A stretch of DNA of 64,000 nucleotides from assembly GCF_948472415.1 (NCBI RefSeq), contig NZ_OX419519.1, positions 992,001 to 1,056,000 on the forward strand, in the 5' to 3' direction. Within the stretch, counting starts at the first letter, position 1. Every line of letters starts with the position of its first letter. Shown here piece after piece: positions 36,484 through 45,855 of this stretch. The notes under the pieces were generated by a model that saw nothing but the letters and a program-made list of their open reading frames with translations, made no database searches and had not been told where the DNA came from. This DNA is from Kitasatospora fiedleri (lineage in GTDB: Bacteria; Actinomycetota; Actinomycetes; Streptomycetales; Streptomycetaceae). A program made the position numbers and the translations under genes.

Positions 36484-37430
36484 TCAGTAGACGTTGGGGA
36501 GCAGCGCGGCGGCGTTCTCGTACACCGACCAGAGCAGGGTGGCGACCACCGGCGCGAAGCACAGGTAGGCGGCGGCGCGGCGCCAGCGGCGGGCCGTGAC
36601 GACGGCCGTGACGACGGCCAGCAGCAGGGCCAGCGACCAGAGTTGGAGCGCGGACAGGGCGCCCTTGTCGGCGGCCAGCGCCTTGTCGGCGCGGTGGTGG
36701 CGGGCCGCTTCGCGCCGGCCGGTTCGGGGTCGCCGTCCAGCCGGGCGCCGACCAGCACGGTGCTGGTGGGGACCCAGTCGGAGTCGCCGGTGACCAGCAC
36801 CAGCCGGTTGGGCGCGGTGTCCTGGATCGGGTGGTCGCCGTCGCCGTAGGTGTTGACGGTGTAGTGGAAGCTGCCCTGGCCGGTGGTGACGTCGATCCGT
36901 CGCCGACCTCGAGCCGCCGAGGTCGGCGAACGGCGCGCCGAACGCGGTGGAGCGGCCGAACAGGACGGCCACGCCGGGCTGTCCGGGCAGCACGGTGTCG
37001 CGCCGGTGCCCGGGGCCGCGCATCAGGTCGCGGCCGGTGGTGCCCTCGACCACCACGGCCTGGCGCAGGCCGAGCGCCGGGATGTCGAGGACGGCCAGCG
37101 GCGCGCCGTCCTCGTGGGGCCGGTCGGTGCGGTGGCGTTGGCCAGCCGGTCGCGCAGGGTCGCGTAGGCGGTGGACTGGTGGCGGGCCTCCTGGAGGCCG
37201 GACAGCGCGAACAGGTAGCCCGCGAAGCCGAGCAGCAGCACGGCCGCCAGCGTCACCGCCCGGGCGACGGCCGGCAGCGGCGCCACCGGGCCCGCCGGGG
37301 CCCGGCTCGGAGCCGGACCCGTCGGCGTTCTTCCCCGGCACCGGTACCGGCGCGGACGCGGACGCAGGCGCGGGCGCGGGCGGCGGTACCGGTACGGCGC
37401 GGAGGGCCGTTCGAGGGCGGGCGCGGTCAT
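36484..37430 (-). pseudogene. Membrane-anchored sortase-fold protein lacking catalytic His and Cys, several frame shifts
   Basis: The ATG at 37430 starts MTAPALERPSAP and a Pro/Ala-rich cytosolic part. An N-terminal TM follows (AVTLAAVLLLGFAGYLFALS), then the sortase barrel (LAVLDIPALGLRQAVVVEGT, MRGPGHRRDTVLPGQPGVAV, LFGRSTAFGAPFADL, LEVGDRIDV, FHYTV, NRLVLVTGDSDWVPTSTVLV) and a C-terminal TM (LWSLALLLAVVTAVVTARRW, PVVATLLWSVYENAAALLPN). Where class E sortases have GHR and TC, this has FGRS and TGD. The bases at both sites are unambiguous within open segments. It lies inside the Pst operon between a membrane-anchored PstS-like gene and pstB. Confidence 0.7.
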
Positions 37431-37436
37431 CTGCGG

Positions 37437-37622
37437 GTCTCCTCGACTGCGGCGGATGCGGCGGATGCGAAGTGTGCGGCGGATGCGAAGCGTGCGGCGA
37501 CTGCGACACCTGCGGCAGGCCCAGCGGGTACGGCAGGCACCACCGGTACGGCGGACCCCACGGGTACGGCAGGCACCACCGGTACGGCGTCCGCGGGCGG
37601 GTGGCGGTCCTCGCGGCGGGGT
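37437..37622 (-). repeat. Repetitive Val/Pro/Ala-rich stretch between PstS-like and sortase-fold genes
   Basis: On the minus strand an alternative frame starting at the PstS-like stop reads DAVPVVPAVPVGSAVPVVPA, then FASAAHFASAASAAVEETRR. It ends in a TGA that overlaps the next ATG (ATGA, 37427-37430). The DNA contains a 36-bp near-repeat (GTACCGGTGGTGCC motifs) and a GGATGCGAAG(T/C)GTGCGGC repeat. Either a frame-shifted C-terminal tail of the upstream protein or an intergenic minisatellite. Confidence 0.55.
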
Positions 37623-39368
37623 TCACCGGCTGCCGCCCGCCGGCCGGTCGCGGCGGCGCCACCAGGCGGCCAGCAGCGGGGGAGCGGCGGCGACCACGCC
37701 GAGCAGTTCGAGCGCGGTGAGGGTGGAGAGCAGCCAGTCCTGCGGCCGTCCGCCGAGCGCGACCACCGCGGCGGGCGCGGCGCCGCCGGTGCCCCCGCCG
37801 GTGCCGGAGCCGCCGCTGCTGGCGTCGAGCACCTCGCCGGTCTGCGGGTCGATCACCGGCTGGGCGGCGTCGGCCCCGCCGGTGCCCGTCCCGCCGGTGT
37901 CGCCCGTACCGCCGGTGCCGCCGCCCGTCCCGCCGGTGCCGGTGCCGCCGCTGCCGGAACCGCCTTTTCCGGAGCCGGAGTTGGCGCTGCCGGTCTTGAC
38001 CGGCTGGCCGTTCTGCACGGTGCAGTCCAGCGGGCTGCCCTTCCTGTCGCAGGGGCTGGGCTGCGGGGCGTTCTTGAGCACGGTCAGCTCGCCGGCGGAG
38101 TTGAACGTCGGGTTGGGGCAGTTGGTGAGGGTGTTCGGGTCGACGGGGCTGGCGTTGCCGGGGATGTGCTGGGTCTGGAGCAGTCCGCCGCGCACCAGGT
38201 TGCGCGGGATCGGCGAGTAGCCGAGGTCGTCGGCCTCGCCCTGTCCGGCGCACAGCACGTACGCGAGGTAGCGGCTGAGCGCGCTGCCCTTGGCGTCGTT
38301 GAAGCGCGGCGGCACCGGGCGGGAGGCGTTCGCCCGGGGCACGATCAGGTAGCTGTAGGAGGAGATCGGGTAGGAGCGGGCGTCACCGTTGTTGTAGACG
38401 CCGTCGAGGTTCTGCTGGAGGTAGTCCGGGTCGTCGGGCGAGGTGCCGTCGTCGACGCCGCGGATCTTCGCGGCGGTCAGCGCCACCGCGACGTTGGAGG
38501 CGGTCGGCAGGGTGTAGTACCCGGCCGGGTTGAGCACCTTGACGACGGGCCAGTTGCTGCGCTTGGCGAAGGCGTACTCGTCGTAGCCGATCGCGCCGAT
38601 GCCGGTCGGCGACTGGATGTAGCCGGCGACCACGTCGGAGCCGTTCTGCGCGGTCATCCGGCCGGACGGCGGGAAGAACTCGGTGTAGTCGCCGCAGCCG
38701 ACGCCGTTGACCTTGGTGCAGTACGCGTCCCACTCGGCCTGGTGGGTGTGCTCCATCCAGCGGGTGAACTGGGCGGTGGCGCCGGAGCCGTCGGAGCGCA
38801 CCACCGGGGTGATCGGGATCTTCGGCAGCGCCTTGCCGTAGTCGGCGGTGATCTTCGGGTCGTCCCAGGAGGTGATCCGGTTGGTGAAGATCCCGACGAC
38901 GGTGTCGGGCGACAGCCGCAGGTCGGTGATCTTCTTGCCGCCGAGCTCCAGGTGGTACATCAGCGCGGTGCCGCCGGCCGTGATCGGGACGTAGGAGAAG
39001 CCGTACTGCGGGTTCTCCGCGCCGCCCAGGCCGCTGCCCTGCTTGCCCGGGTCCACCCCGCTGTCACCCTTGCTGCGGAACGGCACGTCGGAGGCGGTGA
39101 AGTCGTCCTGGCCGATGGACCATTGGACGCGCCCGGCGGCCGAGCCGACCGGGTTGAAGTCGATCTCGATGCCCATCGGGCCGACGTCGCGCCGCCACTG
39201 GTCGATGGCCGGCCCGGCCCAGCTGGAGCCGTCCGCGTTCAGCGAGGTCGCGGCGTGCGCGGGGGTCGCCCCGAGCAGCGCGGTGGGCAGGGCCAGCGCG
39301 GCGGTGAGCAGCGCCGAGGCCAGGTGACGGAGTCGCACGGGACGGGTCTTCCTTCTGTGACGTGTCAT
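37623..39368 (-). CDS. PstS-like substrate-binding protein with Gly-rich linker and C-terminal membrane anchor
   Basis: 581 residues, ATG at 39368 overlapping the pstA stop. A Sec signal peptide (LASALLTAALALPTALLGAT, AHA) lacks a lipobox. The PBP domain has NADGSSWAGPAIDQW, FTASDVPFRSKGD, YSFVPITAGG-type sequence (GFSYVPITAGGTALMYHLEL), RSDGSGATAQFTRWME and GIGAIGYDEYAFAKR, all PstS phosphate-loop landmarks. After ~430 residues comes a GTGG-type linker and a final TM with a basic tail (WLLSTLTALELLGVVAAAPP, AAWWRRRDRP). Usual PstS proteins are ~370-residue lipoproteins, so this tethers the binding domain from its C-terminus. Confidence 0.88.
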   Translation of the reverse strand: MTRHRRKTRPVRLRHLASALLTAALALPTALLGATPAHAATSLNADGSSWAGPAIDQWRRDVGPMGIEIDFNPVGSAAGRVQWSIGQDDFTASDVPFRSKGDSGVDPGKQGSGLGGAENPQYGFSYVPITAGGTALMYHLELGGKKITDLRLSPDTVVGIFTNRITSWDDPKITADYGKALPKIPITPVVRSDGSGATAQFTRWMEHTHQAEWDAYCTKVNGVGCGDYTEFFPPSGRMTAQNGSDVVAGYIQSPTGIGAIGYDEYAFAKRSNWPVVKVLNPAGYYTLPTASNVAVALTAAKIRGVDDGTSPDDPDYLQQNLDGVYNNGDARSYPISSYSYLIVPRANASRPVPPRFNDAKGSALSRYLAYVLCAGQGEADDLGYSPIPRNLVRGGLLQTQHIPGNASPVDPNTLTNCPNPTFNSAGELTVLKNAPQPSPCDRKGSPLDCTVQNGQPVKTGSANSGSGKGGSGSGGTGTGGTGGGTGGTGDTGGTGTGGADAAQPVIDPQTGEVLDASSGGSGTGGGTGGAAPAAVVALGGRPQDWLLSTLTALELLGVVAAAPPLLAAWWRRRDRPAGGSR

Positions 39369-40701
39369 CGGTCCTCCACCGCCGGCGCGGTCGTGACCAG
39401 GACGGGTGCGGCCGCGGGTACGGGGACGGCTGCGGGTGCCGGTACGGCTGCGGGTACGGCCACGGGCGCGGTGTCCGCGGTGCGGGCCCGGCGCGGCGGG
39501 CGGCGGGTGGGCCGGTCGGCGGGGGCGCGGTGGCGGCCCAGCACCCGGGCGGTGACGAACAGCACCAGCACCACGGCCATCAGGGTCAGCGCGCCGGCGA
39601 ACGCCCGGGCCACCATGTCGGGGTAGGGCTGCTTGACGTAGTTCCAGACGTACAGCGGCAGGCTGGCCTGGTTGCCGTGCAGCGGGTCGAGGTTCATCCG
39701 GGCGGTGAACCCGGCGGTGAGCAGCACCGGGGAGGTCTCGCCGACGCCGCGGGCCATGCCGAGCACCACGGCGGTGGTCAGTCCGGGTCGGGCGGTGGGC
39801 AGCACCACGTGCCACACGGTGCGCCACTGGGAGGCGCCGAGCGCGTAGGACGCCTCCTTGAGGGTGCCGGGGACGAGCCGGACGACGACCTCGGCGGCGC
39901 GGGTGACGATCGGCGTCATCATCACGGTGAGGGCGAGTGAGGCGGCCAGTCCGCTCTTCTCGGCGCCCAGGGTGAGGATGACCACGCCGAGCACGAACAG
40001 GCCGGCCACGATGGACGGCAGCGCGGTCATCGCCTCGACCAGCACCCGGACCGGCTTGACCACCCGGGCGCCGCGCCGGGTGTTCCCGGCCTCGACCAGG
40101 AAGACGGCGGTGAGGATGCCCAGCGGCACCGAGAACAGGGTGGCCAGGCCGAGCTGTTCGAGCGAGCCGACCACGGCGTGCAGGCAGCCGCCGGAGGTGA
40201 TCGGCGACAGCGGGGCGGTGGTGCGCATGGTCTCGGTGAAGAAGTTCCAGTGCCGGGCGGCGTCCAGGCCGCGGACGGCGACGTAGCCGATCTGCTCGAC
40301 GATGACGGCGAGCACCAGCAGGCCGGAGCTCCAGGCCAGCGCGGTGGCCAGCCGCTCGCGGACGGTCAGGGCGTCCCACTGGAGCCGCCCGGCGGCGGTG
40401 TACACCGCCAGGAACAGCAGGTACCAGCAGAGCAGGAAGCCGAACGCGCCGCTGAACGGCAGCACCCGCTCGTACAGCGCCCAGTCCAGGGCGAGCGAGC
40501 CGGTGGCGGCGCCCAGCAGGGTGAGCACCTCCTCGCGGGTGGTGCCGCCGAGCCTGATCCGCCGCTGCTCGGGCGGGGCGACGGTGTCGGCGGTGGCGGT
40601 CTCGACGGTGGCGGGAGCGGCGTCGGCGGTCTCGGCGGCGGCGGTCTCGGCGGCGGCGGGAGCGGCGTCGGTGGGAGCGGTGTCGGGGGTGTGGGGTGCA
40701 T
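39365..40701 (-). CDS. pstA: Phosphate-type ABC transporter permease PstA, early frame uncertain
   Basis: A clean frame runs from the GTG at 40528 (MLTLLGAATGSLALDWALYE) to 39365. The ATG at 40701 is the better start, because its continuation one frame over (TAPTDAAPAAAETAAAETAD, EQRRIRLGGTTREEV) joins directly, which implies a 1-nt error just after it. Core permease: GLATLFSVPLGILTAVFLVE, EAMTALPSIVAGLFVLGVVI, ALGASQWRTVWHVVLPTARP (EAA loop) and ARGVGETSPVLLTAGFTA. It has extra N-terminal helices and a long Pro/Ala-rich C-terminal tail. Coupled to the PstS-like gene by ATGA. Confidence 0.87.
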
Positions 40702-40714
40702 CGGGGTCCTCCGG

Positions 40715-41731
40715 TCAGTCCGAGGTCGAGGCGCCGGACCGGGACCGGCTGATGACGAACCCGGCGGCCACGTTGACCAGCAGGGTGAGGGCGAACAGCA
40801 CCAGGCCGGCGGCCATCAGCGCGGACAGCGAGAGGCCGTCGGACTCGCTGAAGCGCAGCGCGATCAGCGAGGAGATCGAGCCGCCGCCGTTCTCCAGCAC
40901 GTGCCAGGAGATCCGGAACACCGGGGAGATGATCAGCGCGACGGCGATGGTCTCGCCCATCGCCCGGCCGAAGCCGAGCATCACCGCGCCGATCACGCCG
41001 CCGCGCCCGAACGGCAGCACCACGGTGCGCACCATGCCCCAGCGGGTCGAGCCGAGCGCGTAGGCGCCCTCCCGTTCGCCCGCCGGGGCCTGCGAGAACA
41101 CCTCGCGGCTGAGCGAGGTGATGATCGGGATGATCATCAGCGAGACCACCGTCCCGGCGATGAACGTCGAGGAGGTGTACGAGGTCGGGGTGTCGCCGGT
41201 GCGCACCTCCAGGAACGGCAGCGGCCCGCCGAGGTGGTTGGCCAGCCAGCGGCACAGGCCGACGAACCGCGGCTGGAGGAAGAACAGGCCCCACAGCCCG
41301 TACACGATGCTGGGGATGGCGGCCATCAGGTCGACCAGCGAGACCAGCGCGGGCCGCAGCCGCACCGGCGCGTACTCGGAGATGAACAGCGCGGCGGTGA
41401 GCGAGACCGGCACCGCGATGCACAGCGCGATCACCGCGATCAGGATGCCGTTGGGCAGCACGGCGGCGATGCCGAAGGTGTGCGCGGCGGTGCGCCAGTT
41501 CTGCTCGGTGAGGAAGGACCAGCCGACGGCGCGCAGCGCCTCGGTGCCGCGCATCAGCAGGAAGAAGGCGATCAGCCCCATCAGGACGAACACCGACAGG
41601 CCGGCGGCGCGCAGCACGCCGCGGAAGGCCCGGTCGGCGGGCGAGGCGGGGGCACTGATCGGGCGGGGCCGGTCGGGGTCGGGCGTCGGCGGTGGGACGC
41701 GGGTGTCCGTCGGCTGGACGGCGGCTGTCAT
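40715..41731 (-). CDS. pstC: Phosphate-type ABC transporter permease PstC
   Basis: 338 residues. After a Pro-rich N-terminus there are six TM helices. Family motifs: ALFISEYAPVRLRPALVSLV, MAAIPSIVYGLWGLFFLQP, EGAYALGSTRWGMVRTVVLP (EAA loop), GFGRAMGETIAVALIISPVF and SLIALRFSES. It forms the heterodimeric channel with PstA for inward transport of phosphate or a similar oxyanion. The frame is intact. It sits 111 bp after the large binding-protein gene and 13 bp before the pstA ATG. Confidence 0.94.
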   Translation of the reverse strand: MTAAVQPTDTRVPPPTPDPDRPRPISAPASPADRAFRGVLRAAGLSVFVLMGLIAFFLLMRGTEALRAVGWSFLTEQNWRTAAHTFGIAAVLPNGILIAVIALCIAVPVSLTAALFISEYAPVRLRPALVSLVDLMAAIPSIVYGLWGLFFLQPRFVGLCRWLANHLGGPLPFLEVRTGDTPTSYTSSTFIAGTVVSLMIIPIITSLSREVFSQAPAGEREGAYALGSTRWGMVRTVVLPFGRGGVIGAVMLGFGRAMGETIAVALIISPVFRISWHVLENGGGSISSLIALRFSESDGLSLSALMAAGLVLFALTLLVNVAAGFVISRSRSGASTSD

Positions 41732-41842
41732 GGTGTCAACTCTCGGCGCGGTGAGGGTTCCTGGGGTGTTCCGGACGGGCCGGTGGTCGCCGGACGGGCG
41801 CGCGGGGCGCCCGTCCGGCGGGGCGGGGTCGGCCGCGGCGGG

Positions 41843-44346
41843 TCAGCTACGGCGGGTCAGCCGCGACCAGAGCCGCCCGGTGCCGCGCCGGAGGTTCGCG
41901 CCGGCGGCGGTGCCGCCGAGGAACAGCGCGGCGGGTCCGCCGACCAGCAGGACGGCGCCGGTGGCGAGGATCACGGGCAGCAGCAGCCGGGCCATCCCGG
42001 CCCGGTCGGCGGCGGCCTGCCCGACCGGGGCGGCGGCCAGGCCGGGCGAGGGGCTGCCGCCGGGCGTGCCGGGGGCGGCGGCGCTCTGCGCGGTGGTGCC
42101 GCCGGGGCCGTCCGCACCGCCCGTCCCGCCGCCGGCGGTGGTGTCGCCGACGCTGCCGTTACCGTTGCCGCCCGAACTCCCGCCGGAGCCGCCGCCGTTG
42201 GAGCCGGACCCGGAGCCGGAGCCGTCCCCGGTGCCGGTGTCGGCGGGCTTGCTCGGCGTGCCGCCGTCCTGCGCGGCGACGTGGGCGGCGGCGGCCTTCG
42301 CCTGGGCGAGCTGGGCCTTGGTCAGGCCCGCGTACCCGAGGGCGAGCTGTCCGGCGGCCCGCCCGTAGACCTGGCCCTTGGCGGGGTCGGTGACGTCGCG
42401 CACGAAGGTGCTCACCGCGGCGCTCCTGGCCTGGCCGAGGCCGTCGGTGGGCAGCATCGCGTACTGCACCATGGTCAGCGGGTACGCCTTCGGGTCCTTG
42501 GCGTAGGCGGAGCCCGCGTCGCCGTACGGGAGCTGCTGGGTGCCGGTGGCCTCGTCGAACGGCATGTCGTCGGCGGCGGCCTGCATCGCGGTGATCGTCG
42601 GCGTGGTGAACCCGCCCGCCGGGTTGGGCAGTTCGGCCTCGGGCAGGCTCATCGCCTGGGCGTTGCCGCTGTCCATGACGGCGAACAGCGCCCGGCTGCC
42701 CGGGGCCATGGCGCGGCACTTCTCGTGCTGGCCGTCCGCGTTGACGTAGGGCAGCTGGCAGGACAGGCGGTTCTCCAGCACCATCCGCAGCACCTGGCCG
42801 AGGCCGCCCAGCACGGGGTTCCACTCGTACTGCTTGTGGTTGTTCTGGCCGGTGTAGTCCAGCGCCTGGAACGAGTCGACCGGGTAGCCGGTGAAGTTCG
42901 ACGGCAGGAACTTCGTGTTGACGTGGGTGCCCCACGGGTCGGGGCGCCCTGGAGGAACTGCGCGGCGTCCGGGTCGGCGACGATCCACTCGGTCAGCCGG
43001 TGCACCAGGTCGGTGGTCCCGCCGACCACCACCGGCTCGGTGTTGGCGAGGTTGCCGCAGCCGGGCCAGGTCACGCCGGGCGAGACGTCGGCGTTGAGCT
43101 CGCGGAACTCCTCGTCGTCGAACATGCAGAGCGGGTTGCCCCGGACGGTGTCGGTGTCGTCGTCGTTGTAGTAGCGGTAGGTCTGGGTGAGCATCTTGGC
43201 CAACAGCCGCTGGTTGAGCCGCACCCGGCGGACCTGCCGGTGGGTGGCGCTGTCGTCGACGACGAAGACCACCGAGATGGCGCTGTTGGCGAGCGGCGCG
43301 TAGACGTACGGGCGGGTCGGCGGGTCGGTGCTCGGCAGCGAGGTCAGCGCGACGTCCGCGCCGGACCTGCGCAGGAAGGCCGCCCGGGCCTGCGGCTCGC
43401 CGTTGCCGACGGAGTACTGCACCCGCAGCGGGTCGCGGGCCAGGCAGCTGCCGGTGCGCCACTGCTGCACGGCCCGGTCGGCCATCTCCAGGCCGATCGC
43501 GGAGAAGTCCGCGTCGCCGGCGGTGCAGGCGTCGGGGGTCGGCGCGAACTCCAGCGGGACGGTGACGTGCCGCTTCCAGGCGCAGGACTCGCCGGAGAGG
43601 AAGCTGGTGCCGCTCGGGCGGAGCAGGAACGAGGCGTCCGTGGCGGTGTCGAAGGTGAAGTCCATGTCGATCGAGTGGTCGTCGCAGTTGATCACCACGT
43701 CGGGGTAGCTGGTGGCGCCGATCGAGTCGCCGCCGTAGTTCGGTTCGATCACCAGCGAGCACCTGTGGGTGGCGTCGCAGCCGAGGCCCTGGCTCTGCGC
43801 CGCGGTCCAGAGCTCGATGTCCGCCTCGCCGGTGCCGTCCGGGTGGGTCGCCGCGATCACCATGTTCGACGGGAACTCCGGGGCCGGTCCGGCCGCGGGC
43901 GGCTCCTGCAGGAAGCCCCCGGCCGGGTCACCGCCGTACAGGGTGGAGCCGTAGCAGTCGGTGACCTTCGGGTCCTCGCCCCGGCACTGGTAGATCCGGA
44001 CCGGGTAGTAGGCGTCCCGGGCCAGCGGGGCGATGACCTGGACGGGCTGGCCCATGTAGTCGACGGTCGGCGTGAGGCCCGTCCAACTGACGTGCACCAC
44101 CTGGTTCCTGAGGTCGTTGACCTGCGAGACGGTGACGGTCCCCCGCGGGCCGTCGGTCCAGGTGTTCGGGTCGAACCGGGCCGGTCCCTCCACCGTCTTC
44201 CCCGAGGCCGCCAGGGCGGGCTGGACCCCCGGTCCGCCGAGCGGCAGGAAGACTACGGTGGCGGCCACCGCCCAGGCCAGCACGGCCGCCAGGTAGGTCC
44301 GCGACGGACGCGATCCGGTTCTCGGCCCCCAAGGGCGGGTTCTCAT
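41843..44346 (-). CDS. Large secreted/membrane-anchored substrate-binding-like protein, one frame shift
   Basis: The ATG at 44346 (GGAGGTGCTGCGCCG upstream) gives MRTRPWGPRTGSRPSRTYLA and a signal peptide (AAVLAWAVAATVVFLPLGG). A Cys-containing surface domain (PVRIYQCRGEDPKVTDCYGS, SLVIEPNYGGDS) is followed by PstS-like segments (GADVALTSLPS, ANSAISVVFVVDDSATHRQV, NQRLLAKMLTQTYRYYNDDD). Near 42945 the frame shifts and continues FLPSNFTGYPVDSFQALDYT, RALFAVMDSGNAQAMSLPE and AYPLTMVQYAMLPTDG. A Gly/Ser linker and a C-terminal TM (ARLLLPVILATGAVLLVGGP) with tail RLWSRLTRRS end it. ~834 residues. It probably presents a ligand-binding domain at the cell wall ahead of PstC/PstA. Confidence 0.8.
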
Positions 44347-44480
44347 CGGCGCAGCACCTCCGGCGACGGCGCGCCGAATCGGGCACGCACGGGTGACAGG
44401 GAGCGGAGCCGCCGTCCGGCCGCCCCGACGCCATTCGGCCAGTCCCGCCTGGCCGCTCGCTGTCCACCAGGTGTACGAGA

Positions 44481-44512
44481 CCCCAATTAGTGCTCGAATC
44501 AAGCCAATTGGC
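44481..44512 (-). promoter_or_regulatory. AT-rich palindromic promoter region of the Pst-like operon
   Basis: GCCAATTGGC (44503-44512) is a perfect 10-bp palindrome, and CCCCAATTAG (44481-44490) repeats its core 22 bp away. The patch is strikingly AT-rich for this genome and sits ~140 bp before the ATG at 44346. No PHO-box direct repeats (GTTCACC-type) were recognised. Confidence 0.45.
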
Positions 44513-44596
44513 GTACCGTCAGAAACGCGGACCGCCCGTCCGGAATCAGCCGCAGGGGCGTCGGACGGGCGGGGGCGCTGCGCCTGCCGCCCGGCG

Positions 44597-45180
44597 TCAG
44601 TCCTTCCCCTCCCCTGCGCCGCCCCCTGCGCCGCCCCGTCCGCCGCCCCGTCGGGGCCGGTCTCGTCCCGGTGGGTGAGGGCCAGGGCGCTGCCCGCGAT
44701 GCCGATGACGATCAGTGCGACGGCGATGCTGACCCAGCCGGCGTTCTCCCAGTAGACGTCGTCCAGGTCGATCAGGTTGGCGGTCTCGTCGACGACCAGG
44801 GCGGCGCCGATGCCGTAGGCCAGGCCCATCCAGGTCCGCCAGCGCGCCGACCGCTCGACCAGGCCCAGCGCGCCGACCACCATCAGGATGAGGATGCCCC
44901 AGACGTAGTGGTGGATGTGGACGCCGCCCGCCGAGACGTTGCCCACCCCGGCGGCGTCGATGTGGATCAGCCAGGTCAACAGCCGCAGGAAGCCGAACGT
45001 GAGGGTGAAGCCCCACCACGCCAGCACCAGGCCGCGCCGGGTCGGGGAGACCTCCCGCCAGCGGCGGGGGCGGCGCCCGCTCCGCTTCGACGCGGGCGGC
45101 CGGTCCCGCGCGTGCTGCTGCGCGTGCTCCTGCCCGGGCTCCCGCTCGTGCTGCTGTCCGTGCTCCGGGGATGCGTCCAC
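44597..45180 (-). CDS. Integral membrane protein, probable frame error near its end
   Basis: The ATG at 45180 gives a charged, His/Glu/Gln-rich cytosolic N-terminus (~45 residues). Then about four TM helices: GLVLAWWGFTLTFGFLRLLT, VHIHHYVWGILILMVVGALG, WMGLAYGIGAALVVDETANL and WVSIAVALIVIGIAGSALAL. The frame does not stop but runs through the next gene's promoter and into its signal peptide. A TGA at 44597-44599 in the adjacent frame, right after the Ala/Gly-rich tail, is the sensible end. Unknown function; the HIHH/DETANL pattern is that of a family of small actinobacterial membrane proteins. No gene partner is obvious. Confidence 0.72.
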
Positions 45181-45402
45181 CCGGCGACCCTAAGCCCGTC
45201 GCACCGCCGCACCGAACCGGCACGCCACGGGCCGCCGCCGTCCCGACCCCTCCCGGCGCCCCCTCCCGCCGCCCCGTCCCGTCCGTTCCGTCCGTTCCGT
45301 CCGTCCTGTCCGTCCGGTCCGTCCCGCGGAGGCATGATCGACCGGGTCGGGGGCAGTCGAGTGTCCGGCAGACGATCGACGCACACCGACGAGGAGGCAG
45401 CT

Positions 45403-45753
45403 GTGACCAGCGGACTGTGGGGCTACGAGGGCGCCGAGGGCTACACCGCGGGCTCGGACCTGACCGGCTACCGGGTCGAGGCCACCGACGGCCACATCGG
45501 CAAGGTCGACAAGCACACCGAGGACGTCGACGCCGGTTACATCGTGGTCGACACCGGCCCGTGGATCTTCGGCCACGAGGTGCTGCTCCCGGCCGGCACC
45601 ATCACCCGGATCGACCACGAGGACCGGGCGGTGTACGTGAACCGCTCCAAGGACGAGGTGAAGAACTCGCCCGCCCGCGACGCGGGCCACCACACCGACG
45701 ATCCGGCCTACCGCGACCAGCTCGGCGGCTACTACAGCGGCGGAACCATCTGA
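45403..45753 (+). CDS. PRC-barrel domain protein
   Basis: 116 residues. The GTG at 45403 follows GAGGAGGCAGCT. A PRC barrel spans most of it: DLTGYRVEATDGHIGKVDKH, AGYIVVDTGPWIFGHEVLLP, GTITRIDHEDRAVYVNRSKD. It ends with a Tyr/Gly-rich tail (DQLGGYYSGG). Soluble. These small proteins are stress-associated in streptomycetes. It is transcribed alone, away from the membrane protein gene, with a strong terminator after it. Confidence 0.9.
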   Translation: MTSGLWGYEGAEGYTAGSDLTGYRVEATDGHIGKVDKHTEDVDAGYIVVDTGPWIFGHEVLLPAGTITRIDHEDRAVYVNRSKDEVKNSPARDAGHHTDDPAYRDQLGGYYSGGTI

Positions 45754-45772
45754 CCCCGCCCGTCCCCCACCC

Positions 45773-45809
45773 GCCGGGGCCCCGCGCGTACCACGCGCGG
45801 GGCCCCGGC
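45773..45809. terminator. Perfect 16-bp hairpin between convergent genes
   Basis: GCCGGGGCCCCGCGCG (45773-45788) pairs fully with 45794-45809 around the loop TACCA, 20 bp after the PRC-barrel stop and 47 bp from the end of the convergent secreted-protein gene. Confidence 0.88.
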
Positions 45810-45855
45810 GCTGCCGTGCCGTCGGGCCGACCTGACGAATCGGTCGGGCGGAGCG

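Noticed and set aside
37623..41423. A 1266-codon minus-strand frame that includes the PstS-like protein
   Set aside because: Its upstream half overlaps pstC and pstA out of frame and is Arg/His-rich noise. The real start is the ATG at 39368 with a signal peptide.
44481..44512. PHO box for PhoP control of the Pst-like operon
   Set aside because: No GTTCACC-type 11-bp direct repeats could be recognised; only an AT-rich palindrome is present.
45831..45838. Second ROK operator half-site (TGACGAAT)
   Set aside because: Only one half is present with no matching inverted partner, and it lies at the 3' ends of convergent genes.
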